DNA of 64,000 nt from Terriglobia bacterium (lineage in GTDB: Bacteria > Acidobacteriota > Terriglobia > Terriglobales > Acidobacteriaceae), in NCBI GenBank assembly GCA_020073395.1, contig JAIQFF010000003.1:1-64000 (forward strand), in the 5' to 3' direction. The position numbers and the translations under genes were made by a program. The number at the start of each line of letters is the position of its first letter. Position 1 is the first letter of the stretch. Of this stretch, positions 40,936 to 49,249 are shown one piece after another. The notes beneath the pieces were generated by a model. That model was not told the origin of the DNA. It saw only the letters and a program-made list of their open reading frames with translations, and did no database searches.

Positions 40936-41850
40936 TCATCCCGCCTTCCCCAGGGCCTTGGCCAGGATCGCCATGCGCACGGGGACTCCGTTCCGCACCT
41001 CTTCCACAATCGCAGACTGCGCACAATCCGCGACTTCCCAGGTCAACTCCAGTCCGCGAATGATGGGCCCGGGGTGCATCAGCATGGCGTCCTTTTTTGC
41101 CAGCTTCAGGCGCGCCATGTTCATCTGGTAGCGGGCAACGTAATCCTGCAAACTGATCTTCGTACCTGCCAGACGCTCCTTCTGCACCCGCAGCGTCATG
41201 ATCACGTCGGCCCCGTGGACCGCATCCTCCACCGTGCGCACGATGTGCAACCCCGGCGCCAGGGTAAGGGCCGTGTCCGGCAGAAACTCCGGCGGCCCGC
41301 AGAGCGTAATGCGGGCCCCAAACTTGCTGAGCAGGTGAATCGCAGAGCGCGCCACTCGGCTGTGATAGATATCGCCAACGATCGCCACCTGCAGACCCTT
41401 GAGTGCTTTCTTGTGGCGCAGGATGGTGTAGGCATCAAGCAGGGCCTGCGAGGGATGTTCATGCATTCCATCGCCGGCGTTGATCACGGGGATATCGAGA
41501 TACCGCGCCATCAGCGCCGCAGCACCGGCCTGGGGATGCCGGATCACGATCGCGTCCGCACCCACCGCCCGCAGGGTGTAACCGGTGTCCAGCAGCGATT
41601 CGCCTTTTTCAATGCTTGACCCGCTGGAGAGCACCAATGTGGTCATGGCTCCCAGCGATTTGGCCGCGATTTCAAAGGAGCTGCGGGTGCGGGTGGAAGC
41701 TTCGTAAAACAGCAGCAGCACGCGCTTGCCCCGAAGCAAAGGGCGTGGCTTGAGGGGATTCATCCGCCGGGCCAGTTTGAGCAGGCCCATAATATTCTCG
41801 GCTCCGAGATGTTCAATGCCCAGCAGGGAGCCGCGAGCAGCTTGGTTCAT
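40936..41850 (-). CDS. pyrB: aspartate carbamoyltransferase catalytic subunit
   Basis: 304 residues with the carbamoyl-phosphate site YEASTRTRSSFE, the GSSIEKGESLLDT loop, the aspartate/PALA site DGMHEHPSQALLDAYTI and HPGPIIRGLEL near the end. It carbamoylates aspartate in pyrimidine synthesis. No pyrI is adjacent, so it is presumably unregulated by a regulatory subunit and instead controlled through PyrR. The middle gene of pyrR-pyrB-pyrC; an 87-base gap separates it from pyrR. Confidence 0.95.
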   Translation of the reverse strand: MNQAARGSLLGIEHLGAENIMGLLKLARRMNPLKPRPLLRGKRVLLLFYEASTRTRSSFEIAAKSLGAMTTLVLSSGSSIEKGESLLDTGYTLRAVGADAIVIRHPQAGAAALMARYLDIPVINAGDGMHEHPSQALLDAYTILRHKKALKGLQVAIVGDIYHSRVARSAIHLLSKFGARITLCGPPEFLPDTALTLAPGLHIVRTVEDAVHGADVIMTLRVQKERLAGTKISLQDYVARYQMNMARLKLAKKDAMLMHPGPIIRGLELTWEVADCAQSAIVEEVRNGVPVRMAILAKALGKAG

Positions 41851-41937
41851 GATTTGCCAGAGTATGACATGTCGAATACGGCTTGCCAGAATCGGTGCGG
41901 ATGATTAACGCACGAATGAGACCTCCCATTCGGTCAA

Positions 41938-42513
41938 TCAATCTTGCCGTTCGACCAGCAGAACTTTCTCTGCGTCATCCACCTCGCGCAGTTTCACTTC
42001 GATAATTTCCCGGTCCGAGGTTTGCACCTTGCGTCCGATAAACCCGGCCTCAATGGGTAATTCGCGATGTCCACGGTCAATAAAAACGCACAGCTGAACT
42101 CGTTTGGGACGCCCTTCGCGGAACAACGCGTCCAGCGCGGCTCGAATGGTGCGGCCGGTGTAGAGAACGTCATCCACCAGAATGACGTTCTTGCCGGTTA
42201 TGGGAAAGCCGATCTCGGTTTTCTGCACCACCGGCTTTGGTCCCAGGGTGGACAAGTCGTCACGATACAGAGTGATGTCCAGCGTGCCGACGGGCACCGG
42301 CGTCTTCTCAATGCGAGCAATCATCTGTCCCAGTCGTTGTGCCAGCGGCACGCCGCGCCGTCGGATCCCGACCAGCCCGAGTTCCTCCGCGCCATTATTC
42401 TTCTCGATGATTTCGTGCACCAGGCGGACCAGCGTACGCTCGATTTCCGAGGCAGACATCAGTTGCGACTTTTCGCGCAGGCCCGATGGACGTGGAGATA
42501 TTTTCGCAGTCAT
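41938..42513 (-). CDS. pyrR: bifunctional PyrR: pyrimidine operon regulator/uracil phosphoribosyltransferase
   Basis: 191 residues from the ATG at 42513; PyrR proteins are usually about 180 long, and the ATG at 42459 is an alternative. The region EKSQLMSASEIERTLVRLVHEIIEKN is typical of PyrR, and the PRPP-binding motif reads VILVDDVLYTGRTIRAAL. In Firmicutes it binds an attenuator RNA to shut off the pyr operon when UMP is high, and has weak UPRTase activity. First gene of pyrR-pyrB-pyrC; the spacer upstream (42514-42730) shows no attenuator that I could identify by eye. Confidence 0.93.
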   Translation of the reverse strand: MTAKISPRPSGLREKSQLMSASEIERTLVRLVHEIIEKNNGAEELGLVGIRRRGVPLAQRLGQMIARIEKTPVPVGTLDITLYRDDLSTLGPKPVVQKTEIGFPITGKNVILVDDVLYTGRTIRAALDALFREGRPKRVQLCVFIDRGHRELPIEAGFIGRKVQTSDREIIEVKLREVDDAEKVLLVERQD

Positions 42514-42730
42514 AAACGCTGCATCATACGCGGGCAACGCGACCCGGAGCAAGATGGCCGAGGACCAGCCCAGACCTAACTCTTCCCGAATCAGGAACGT
42601 ACGACCTCAACAAACATTCGACAGCAGGATCGGGAGAAAACTGTATTTTGAGGGGCTGCGAGCAACTTAATGGTCCTGTGCCGCACCCAAGTTTCCGGAA
42701 GCAAGTTCAATCTAAAGGAGGCATGACGCT

Positions 42731-43030
42731 ATGCATGGTCGATACCGGTATCTCAGTTCTATGCTACTGGCTATGGCCTTTCTTGCGCCGGCCCTGACCA
42801 CGGGTTGTGCAACCCGAAGCTATCGTGTCTATGACCCGTATCGCAACGAGTATCATCGCTGGGACGATCACGAAAGAATTTACTATCACCAGTGGGTGGT
42901 CGAGAATCATACCGATGGTCGCGACTATCGCAGACTTGAACGCGATCAGCAAAGGGCATATTGGGAGTGGCGCCATAACCACCACGACGATCACGATCGT
43001 GATCATGACCGTGATCGCGACCGGCACTAG
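42731..43030 (+). CDS. small lipoprotein with Asp/His-rich tail
   Basis: 99 residues with a strong AAAGGAGG site nine bases upstream. Signal MHGRYRYLSSMLLAMAFLAPALTTGC with lipobox TTGC. The mature part has VYDPYRNEYHRWDDHE and YYHQWVVENH, then a tail dominated by His, Asp and Arg (the last ~16 residues), which may bind metal. It resembles small acidobacterial cell-surface lipoproteins but I know no function for it. Divergent from pyrR. Confidence 0.75.
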   Translation: MHGRYRYLSSMLLAMAFLAPALTTGCATRSYRVYDPYRNEYHRWDDHERIYYHQWVVENHTDGRDYRRLERDQQRAYWEWRHNHHDDHDRDHDRDRDRH

Positions 43031-43266
43031 AAAGATGTGAACCCGCCACGACCACCGGGGGCGGCCGCTCGCGGTCGTCCCGTTGGGCAGGCCGCAAGCA
43101 CCGCCATCCTCGACTTCCAGGGCGAACGAACCTACATCGAAAAACGCGCTCGCGATTGCCGTCCGCCAGCACCGTCCCGCGCAAGCCCAGACCGGTGCAC
43201 TATAGTGTCTAACGACTGCGCCTGCTAACCTTCTGCGGCCTCTGCTCTGGAAAGGACAAATCTCTA
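43031..43266. other. intergenic region with GC-rich hairpin
   Basis: Contains a hairpin-prone CGACC...GGGGGCGGCCGCTCGCGGTCG section near 43050-43080 after the lipoprotein gene, then unremarkable DNA before the GNAT gene, ending with a GGAAAGGAC ribosome site. Confidence 0.4.
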
Positions 43267-43986
43267 ATGGTGGACGAAGCCACATCTGAAGTCGCAATGC
43301 CGATCGGCCCTGGCGTTGACACCGCCCCAGCCCGTCGCCCGGTACGGACGACGCTTAAGGGACGACTGGTTACGCTGGCGCCTCTTGACCCTCGCGCCCA
43401 CGGGGACTCGCTCTATGAAGGGACGCGTGGGGAGTCCGGAGACCGGCTTTGGCAATATCTGTTTGAGGGACCATTTTCCGACCGCGCGGCTTTCGACATC
43501 CACTTACGGCGGATAGCGGCTTCCGAAGATCCGTTGTTCTTCGCGATCGTGGATTCGGCCTCCGGAAAAGCGGCGGGATACGCCGCCTACATGCGAATCG
43601 AGCCCGTCCATCGGGTGATCGAAGTAGGCAGCATCCTCTACACTCCGCGACTGCAACAGACCCCACAGGCGACCGAGGCCATGTATCTCATGGCGCGTCA
43701 TGTTTTCGAGGACCTGGGTTATCGCCGCTACGAATGGAAGTGCAATGCCCTCAATGCGCCTTCGCGGCGAGCCGCAGTACGCTTCGGTTTCAGCTTCGAA
43801 GGCATTTTCCGCCAACACATGATCGTCAAAGGACGAAATCGGGATACCGCGTGGTTCTCCATGCTGGATTCTGAATGGCCGGTGCGGAAGGCCAATTTCG
43901 AGCGCTGGCTCGATCCGGCGAATTTTGCAGACGATGGCCGGCAAAAAGTGGCGCTCTCCCGACTCAACGAGGCCTTGGGCGGCTGA
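43267..43986 (+). CDS. GNAT N-acetyltransferase (RimJ/RimL type)
   Basis: 239 residues. GNAT fold: LKGRLVTLAPLDPRAHGDSL at the start, AAYMRIEPVHRVIEVGSILYTPRLQQTPQATEAMYLM and the acetyl-CoA region YRRYEWKCNALNAPSRRAAVRFGFSFEG, typical of Acetyltransf_3 (RimL-like) proteins. It might acetylate a protein N-terminus or small molecule. A GGAAAGGAC ribosome site precedes the ATG. The REC-PilZ gene begins 27 bases downstream. Confidence 0.88.
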   Translation: MVDEATSEVAMPIGPGVDTAPARRPVRTTLKGRLVTLAPLDPRAHGDSLYEGTRGESGDRLWQYLFEGPFSDRAAFDIHLRRIAASEDPLFFAIVDSASGKAAGYAAYMRIEPVHRVIEVGSILYTPRLQQTPQATEAMYLMARHVFEDLGYRRYEWKCNALNAPSRRAAVRFGFSFEGIFRQHMIVKGRNRDTAWFSMLDSEWPVRKANFERWLDPANFADDGRQKVALSRLNEALGG

Positions 43987-44013
43987 GGCTTCGACGCTCT
44001 CGGAGGACCTTGC

Positions 44014-44898
44014 ATGGGCCCGCTGAAGTTCCAGGTTTACGACGATCAGCACCGGCCATTCCGGTTTTCCGACGAACAGTGGAATTTAATCCGCAACTGT
44101 CTCATTACAGGGCACAATCGAGCTGCGACAGAGCAACAGAGCGAGACTGGCGGGGAGGGGTTTGAGGGAATGGGCTCTCCTGGGGCAAGCGCTTCGATGG
44201 GTCGGGTGCTTCTTGTCTGCGATGATTCGGCCGCGATTCAGCAACTGGCCGAGGGCATGCAGCAGCTCGCAATTGCGACCGAGGTTTGTGTTGATGTCAA
44301 CATGGCTCTGGCCTTGCTGCGCCGCAAGAAATTCGAGGCGGTCATCATCGACTTCGGGCTGCCGGAGGCCGATCAAGTGCTCGGGCAGGCCCGTTTATCC
44401 CCATCCAATCGGACCGCTGTCACCTTTGCTATTACGGATCCGAGCAAATCGGCAAAGTCCGAAATCCAGGCGAATTTTTTGATGGAAAAACCGCTTTCCG
44501 CCAGTTCGGTGGGGCGAACCCTGAAAGCCGCCTTCGGATTGATCGTGCGGGAGCGCCGCCGTTCCTTTCGTTGTCCGACCGAAACTTCGGCAACCCTCCT
44601 GACCAACGGCGAGGAAATCAATTGCCGTCTGATAAATATCAGCGAGGGCGGCATGGCCGTCACTGGATCACCCGCCGCCCTGAAGTCCGGAGCGCAGGTG
44701 AGGGTGATGTTTATGCTGCCCGGCGAATCGGTCCGCCTCAAGATCGATGCCGAAGTTTGCTGGCGCGACGAAAGCGGACGAGCCGGGCTACGTTCGCTGA
44801 TGATTCCATCTGAGCAGCGGTCCGTACTGCAGCGCTGGCTTGCCGCCAAACTGGAAGAGGACTTGCCAGAATCGGTGGCCCAGCAATTCCGGAAGTAA
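44014..44898 (+). CDS. receiver-PilZ fusion protein
   Basis: 294 residues; GGAGG eight bases before the ATG fixes the start. After a ~60-residue N-terminal section comes a receiver domain (~64-172: RVLLVCDDSAA with acidic pair 70-71, VIIDFGLP with phospho-acceptor Asp113, FLMEKPL with Lys159). A PilZ domain follows (~178-275: RRRSFRCP, NISEGGMAV), so phosphorylation could control c-di-GMP binding or vice versa. It lies upstream of a receiver-TonB fusion and in the same region as a histidine kinase. Confidence 0.83.
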   Translation: MGPLKFQVYDDQHRPFRFSDEQWNLIRNCLITGHNRAATEQQSETGGEGFEGMGSPGASASMGRVLLVCDDSAAIQQLAEGMQQLAIATEVCVDVNMALALLRRKKFEAVIIDFGLPEADQVLGQARLSPSNRTAVTFAITDPSKSAKSEIQANFLMEKPLSASSVGRTLKAAFGLIVRERRRSFRCPTETSATLLTNGEEINCRLINISEGGMAVTGSPAALKSGAQVRVMFMLPGESVRLKIDAEVCWRDESGRAGLRSLMIPSEQRSVLQRWLAAKLEEDLPESVAQQFRK

Positions 44899-45135
44899 TC
44901 GGGGCGGTTTGGCGTCCCCGCCGGTCGGTTCAGTGTTTTCACCCAGTTTTGTCCGCGCAATCCGGCAAAAGCCTGCCCGCAGCATGCCGCAGCCGGCGGA
45001 ACGAACTCGGCAGTTACCGTGGACATTTGTCCTTTGGGACAGGTAACCGGTGTGGCGGTTACATGGTCCGCAGCGGCCACCTGCCGGGCAGTTCGTAACT
45101 TGTGGCTTGGCCGCCTCCAAACTAGTCTCATTACT

Positions 45136-46584
45136 ATGTGGCCACACTCTCTGCTGTTCTCCTCCGATGAAGAGGCCTCACGCGCCCTCAGTCTTGCTTT
45201 CACAGATCTCGAATTTGAAGTTGAGACTTGTCCGGAAATCTTCAGCGCAGTGGAAAAGATCACCAGCCGCAGCTTCGATGTCGTGGTCTCGGACTGGAAC
45301 GAAGGACTGGAAGCGGTTTTCCTGCTGAAGACGGTGCGTGAACTGAAGGCCAACCACTCGGCCTTTACCATAGCCATTGCTAATACGGAGGCCGCTGCGG
45401 GCGCCGTGGCAGCGGGCGCCGATCTGGTCCTGGGCCGGCCGCTCCTTCCCGATAAAGTGAAGTATGCCTTGCTGACTTGTGATCCATTTCTTGTCCAGAT
45501 GAAGTCCTGGCTGCCACGCATGGGTCCTTCCTCCGGGCAAGATGCGATCGCGAAGCGTGCTGAAGCTCAGCCATTTCCGGCTTTCGAGAACAAATCTTTG
45601 GAGAATCTGGAGAATGATGTCGAAGAAAGCACGGCTTCGGACGGCAAGGCTCCGCATCCCTTGCCGCGTCTTCGTGCCTGGCCCTCCCCACCTCCCCCAC
45701 GCCGTACGGAAAGTGTTTCGCCCGTGGTCGCAGCCGAGCCGATCTTTGACGACGATCTGTTGTATCGATCCCGCGTGCAAACCCTGTTTAACGCACCGCA
45801 GCCGAGTTTTTCGTCATCGGCGAGCCTTCGGCCAAAGGGTCGAAGCCGGGTGTTGCCAGGTTTGGCCATTGCGATCGCCTTTCTCTCCGTAGGTTACGTA
45901 TTCAGCGAGCCGCTGCGCGGACAAGGTACGAAGACCTCCGTGGCCAGAATCTACGGACGCATGCTGGAACAGACGCAAGCCTGGCTGCATCGGCCCAATG
46001 GGAGCGACACTGGGGGACCTCCGGTCCTGGTAGCCGAGAATGACGATCAGCAGGCCGCGCCTCCAGGCCGGGCGGTCGGGCGCATCCGCGTCACTCCGGT
46101 GAGAGACCCATTTCAGGGCGCCGCCACAAAGCCAGTGGAATTGGCCCAACCAAGTCATGTTGAAGCCCCGCCGCCCAGTCCGCAACCGGCCGCGGCCACG
46201 ACCGCCGTCCGCATTCCGGATAGTTTGAACAATCCGGTGCAGAGTGCGAGCATGCGCAGCGTGGCCCGGATTGCCCCGTCGCTTCTCGCCGCCCTCGAGC
46301 CCGTGTCTCTGTCCGAGGAACTTTCTCGCAGGCTGCTGCTGCGGAAAGTTCTGCCCAGCTATCCCGAACAAGCGGTCAAGGCGCGCTTGCAAGGTCCGGT
46401 AGTACTGCAGGCATGGATTGGCCGGGACGGTACCATTCAGGACCTGAAGCTGGTACGAGGCTCTTTCCTTCTCGGCCAGGCCGCGTATCGGGCGGTGAAG
46501 CAGTGGCGCTACCAGCCCTACCTGGTAAACGGCCGCGCCGTCGAGGCCGAAACCTTCGTTACGGTTGACTTCAGACTGCCGTAG
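45136..46584 (+). CDS. receiver-like domain fused to a TonB-type C-terminus
   Basis: 482 residues from the ATG at 45136. Residues ~1-115 look like a receiver (LLFSSDEEASRALSLAF, FDVVVSDWNEG), but the active lysine is replaced (LVLGRPLL), so phosphorylation is doubtful. A single membrane helix (~240-258, GLAIAIAFLSVGYVF) and a proline-rich spacer follow. The C-terminus (~395-480) is a TonB domain (LPSYPEQAVKARLQGPVVLQ, ... AVKQWRYQPYLVNGRAVE). TonB passes energy to outer-membrane transporters; a receiver on the cytoplasmic side of a TonB protein is unusual. No ExbB/ExbD is next to it. Confidence 0.8.
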   Translation: MWPHSLLFSSDEEASRALSLAFTDLEFEVETCPEIFSAVEKITSRSFDVVVSDWNEGLEAVFLLKTVRELKANHSAFTIAIANTEAAAGAVAAGADLVLGRPLLPDKVKYALLTCDPFLVQMKSWLPRMGPSSGQDAIAKRAEAQPFPAFENKSLENLENDVEESTASDGKAPHPLPRLRAWPSPPPPRRTESVSPVVAAEPIFDDDLLYRSRVQTLFNAPQPSFSSSASLRPKGRSRVLPGLAIAIAFLSVGYVFSEPLRGQGTKTSVARIYGRMLEQTQAWLHRPNGSDTGGPPVLVAENDDQQAAPPGRAVGRIRVTPVRDPFQGAATKPVELAQPSHVEAPPPSPQPAAATTAVRIPDSLNNPVQSASMRSVARIAPSLLAALEPVSLSEELSRRLLLRKVLPSYPEQAVKARLQGPVVLQAWIGRDGTIQDLKLVRGSFLLGQAAYRAVKQWRYQPYLVNGRAVEAETFVTVDFRLP

Positions 46585-46603
46585 TCACAAAAAGACCACA
46601 ATC

Positions 46604-46670
46604 AGCCGCGGATTGTCACGGATCAAGATTTTGTTCTGATCCGCGTGAAATCCGCGTAAATCGGTGGCTG
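46604..46670. repeat. inverted repeat, family C
   Basis: CAGCCGCGGATTGTCACGGATC is matched by GATCCGCGTG and ATCGGTGGCTG on the right. It follows the TonB-type gene stop. Similar to 20016-20106. Confidence 0.65.
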
Positions 46671-46732
46671 TCTTTCGAAGTGCACCTTCCTGATCAACCA
46701 GTTCACAACTTTTTACGTATTTTTACCCCCGA

Positions 46733-46764
46733 TTGACACTGGCATGGTCCCATCTGACTATGTT
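46733..46764 (+). promoter_or_regulatory. possible promoter upstream of the sensor kinase
   Basis: TTGACA at 46733-46738 is a full -35 match, but the best -10 (TATGTT at 46759-46764) is 20 bases further on, longer than usual. It is 49 bases before the histidine kinase ATG. Confidence 0.35.
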
Positions 46765-46812
46765 TAGTTGTGGGCGGGTGGTAGCTGACACCCCCGGATC
46801 AGGAATCCAGGC

Positions 46813-48483
46813 ATGAAAACGAAACGGCGGAACGAAAGATCCCGGTTGCTCCTTACCCTGGAGCTCGCGGTGGTATTGCCCGCTGCCGCCCTGGTGATCC
46901 TGAGCGTCTGGCATGTGAGACACATTGAGCGTGACCGTGCGGTGGAAGCCACCTTCCAGCGGGAATACAGCCAGGTACTGGCCATCTCGGAAAAGCAGAT
47001 CAATCACAAAGCATACGAGCTGCTGGACGACGTGCGCGCCGACTTCCCTCCGCCCAGTGAGTTGTGTGAGCCGACGCTCGACAAGATTCTGGCCGCGCAT
47101 CCCTACGTTGCGCACGTATTCATGTATTCCCCGGAGACCGGAATGGTGTTTCGTTCGCAATCCGGCCGCATGAAAAAAGAAGAGGGGTTTCGCGAAGAGG
47201 CCGACTGGCTGAACAAGATGTACGAGGGCTGGCTGAAGATGGACTTCCACGACACATCCGAGAAACTGGTCCATCTCCAGAAAAAGGGATCGCCCTATAT
47301 CTTCGAGGGGGAATGGGTGCCGCGTGGTGACAAGAAAGTCTATCAATCAACCGCACTGTTTGTCGTAAGAGACGGAGAGAAGGGACCGCTTGCCATCGCA
47401 GGTGCAGCCCTGGATGCCGACTACCTGAAAGACCAATTCTTTCCGCAGACTCTGGATGATGTTATCAACCGCAATGTAGCCGACGCCCAGAGCGACAAGA
47501 ATCATGCTGTCATGATGCTGCGCGGCAAATACGAGTCCACGGCGCTGGCTCAGTCCACGGGATGGGACGGCGGCGCTCCCGAAGTGGAGAGAAACCTTGA
47601 AGGTGCATTCCCGGGATTGACCCTGGCCATCAAGCTGCGGGGAAATACTCTGGCGGCCATCGGCGAGCGCTTCGCGCGCATGAGTTTACTCACCCTGGCC
47701 GCGCTTTCCCTGGTGCTGGCCGGCGGAATTGCGCTGACCTATCGCAACGTGACCAAGGAAATGGCGTTGGCTCGGCTGAAATCCGATTTTGTCTCCAACG
47801 TTTCGCATGAGCTGCGCACGCCGCTTTCGCTGATCCGGTTGTACGCCGAGACCCTTGAAATGGGCCGGCTCACCAGTCCGGAGAAATATCAGGAGTACTA
47901 CCGCATCATCCGCAAAGAGAGTGAACGCCTGACCGCGCTGATCAACAACATCCTCGATTTCTCGCGCATCGAGGCGGGACGAAAGGAATACGACTTCCGC
48001 GAAACCGACATGAGCGAGCTGGTGCACAACACGCTCGATTCTTATCGCTACCAGCTAGAGCAGAGCGGATTTCAGTTTGAAGAGAAGATTGACGAAGTGC
48101 CGCCCATGCGCGTGGACCGCGAAGCCATGGCGCGGTCATTACTAAACCTGGTGAACAACGCGCTCAAATATTCGCAGGACAGAAAGTACATCGGTGTCAA
48201 TCTCTATCGCGACAACGGCTCGGTGAAACTGGAAGTGGTAGACCAGGGTATTGGCATCCCGCACCAGGAGCAGCAGAAAATCTTTGAGAAGTTCTATCGC
48301 GTGGGGGACCCGCTGGTGCACAACACGAAAGGCAGCGGTCTGGGCCTTTCACTGGTGCGTCATATCGTGCAGGCCCATGGTGGCGAGGTCTCGGTGGATA
48401 GCACGCCGGGCCAGGGCAGCAAATTCACCATAGTGCTTCCGGTCAGGCCCGGGCTGAACAACGGTAAGGCAGCATCGGCCTAG
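46813..48483 (+). CDS. membrane sensor histidine kinase
   Basis: 556 residues. A first membrane helix (~12-33) and a second (~290-310) enclose a large periplasmic sensor domain. The kinase core has VSNVSHELRTPLSLIRLYAETLEMGRL (phospho-accepting His near 335), then the ATPase boxes (N box LVNNALKYSQD, G boxes VVDQGIGIP and KGSGLGLSLVRHIVQAHGG). It is a WalK/PhoR-like HisKA-HATPase kinase. It is followed 79 bases later by an OmpR-family regulator and then a sigma factor, so the three genes likely form one unit. Confidence 0.93.
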   Translation: MKTKRRNERSRLLLTLELAVVLPAAALVILSVWHVRHIERDRAVEATFQREYSQVLAISEKQINHKAYELLDDVRADFPPPSELCEPTLDKILAAHPYVAHVFMYSPETGMVFRSQSGRMKKEEGFREEADWLNKMYEGWLKMDFHDTSEKLVHLQKKGSPYIFEGEWVPRGDKKVYQSTALFVVRDGEKGPLAIAGAALDADYLKDQFFPQTLDDVINRNVADAQSDKNHAVMMLRGKYESTALAQSTGWDGGAPEVERNLEGAFPGLTLAIKLRGNTLAAIGERFARMSLLTLAALSLVLAGGIALTYRNVTKEMALARLKSDFVSNVSHELRTPLSLIRLYAETLEMGRLTSPEKYQEYYRIIRKESERLTALINNILDFSRIEAGRKEYDFRETDMSELVHNTLDSYRYQLEQSGFQFEEKIDEVPPMRVDREAMARSLLNLVNNALKYSQDRKYIGVNLYRDNGSVKLEVVDQGIGIPHQEQQKIFEKFYRVGDPLVHNTKGSGLGLSLVRHIVQAHGGEVSVDSTPGQGSKFTIVLPVRPGLNNGKAASA

Positions 48484-48490
48484 CAGGAAC

Positions 48491-48539
48491 CACGTGGGGA
48501 CAGCCGCCCTCGGCTGTCCAGTCGAGAGAAGCTCGACCA
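48491..48539. repeat. palindromic repeat (family B)
   Basis: CACGTGGGGACAGCCGCCCTCGGCTGTCC carries the same core as the inverted copy at 669-735, followed by TCGAG...CTCGA. It is within the kinase-regulator spacer. Confidence 0.65.
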
Positions 48540-48562
48540 TAGCGGAAGCAAGGATTTACGAC

Positions 48563-49243
48563 ATGACCAGAATCCTGATTGTCGAAGACGAGCCCAACAT
48601 GGTAGCGGGCCTGCGCGACAACTTCGAATTCGAAGGATATGACGTGATTACCGCTCCGGATGGCGTGGCTGGCCTGGAACGCGCCCTGAAGGAAGCTCCC
48701 GACCTGGTCATCCTCGACGTGATGATGCCCCGCATGAGCGGCCTCGACGTCTGCAAGCAGCTCAAGGCCAAGCGGCCCTCGGTGCCGATCATCATGCTGA
48801 CGGCGCGCGGCCAGGAAGTGGACAAGGTAGTCGGCCTCGAGCTGGGTGCGGATGACTATGTCACCAAACCGTTTTCCATCCGCGAGTTGCTGGCCCGGGT
48901 GAAGGCAGTCCTGCGTCGCGCCAAGACTGTTCCCAAGGATCAGGAGCGGTATTCCTTTGGTGAAGTCGAGGTGAATCTGAAAAGTTGCCAGGTTTCACGC
49001 AGCGGCAAGGCCATGGATTTTTCGTCCAAGGAATTCGAGCTCCTGAAATATTTTCTGTGCCATCCCGGCGAGACTCTGAGCCGCGATCGCCTGCTTGAGG
49101 ATGTGTGGGGCTATGAACGCTTTCCCACCACCCGCACCGTGGATGCGCACATTGTGCGCTTGCGGCAGAAGGTTGAACCGAAGCCGGACGAGCCTCGCTT
49201 CATCCTCACCGTGCACGGCACGGGTTACAAGTTCGTTGGGTAA
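48563..49243 (+). CDS. OmpR/PhoB-family response regulator
   Basis: 226 residues from the ATG at 48563. Receiver with MTRILIVEDEPNM (acidic pair), VILDVMMPRMSG (phospho-acceptor Asp), and KPFSIRELLARVKAVLRR (Lys), then a winged helix (~135-222: DFSSKEFELLKYFLCHPGETLSRDRLLEDVWG, RTVDAHIVRLRQKVEP). All receiver residues are present. It probably receives phosphate from the upstream kinase. The sigma-factor gene starts six bases after its stop. Confidence 0.94.
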   Translation: MTRILIVEDEPNMVAGLRDNFEFEGYDVITAPDGVAGLERALKEAPDLVILDVMMPRMSGLDVCKQLKAKRPSVPIIMLTARGQEVDKVVGLELGADDYVTKPFSIRELLARVKAVLRRAKTVPKDQERYSFGEVEVNLKSCQVSRSGKAMDFSSKEFELLKYFLCHPGETLSRDRLLEDVWGYERFPTTRTVDAHIVRLRQKVEPKPDEPRFILTVHGTGYKFVG

Positions 49244-49249
49244 ACCGAT

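Noticed and set aside
42514..42730. A riboswitch or PyrR attenuator before pyrR
   Set aside because: I could not draw competing terminator and antiterminator hairpins by eye; reported only as an item to test.
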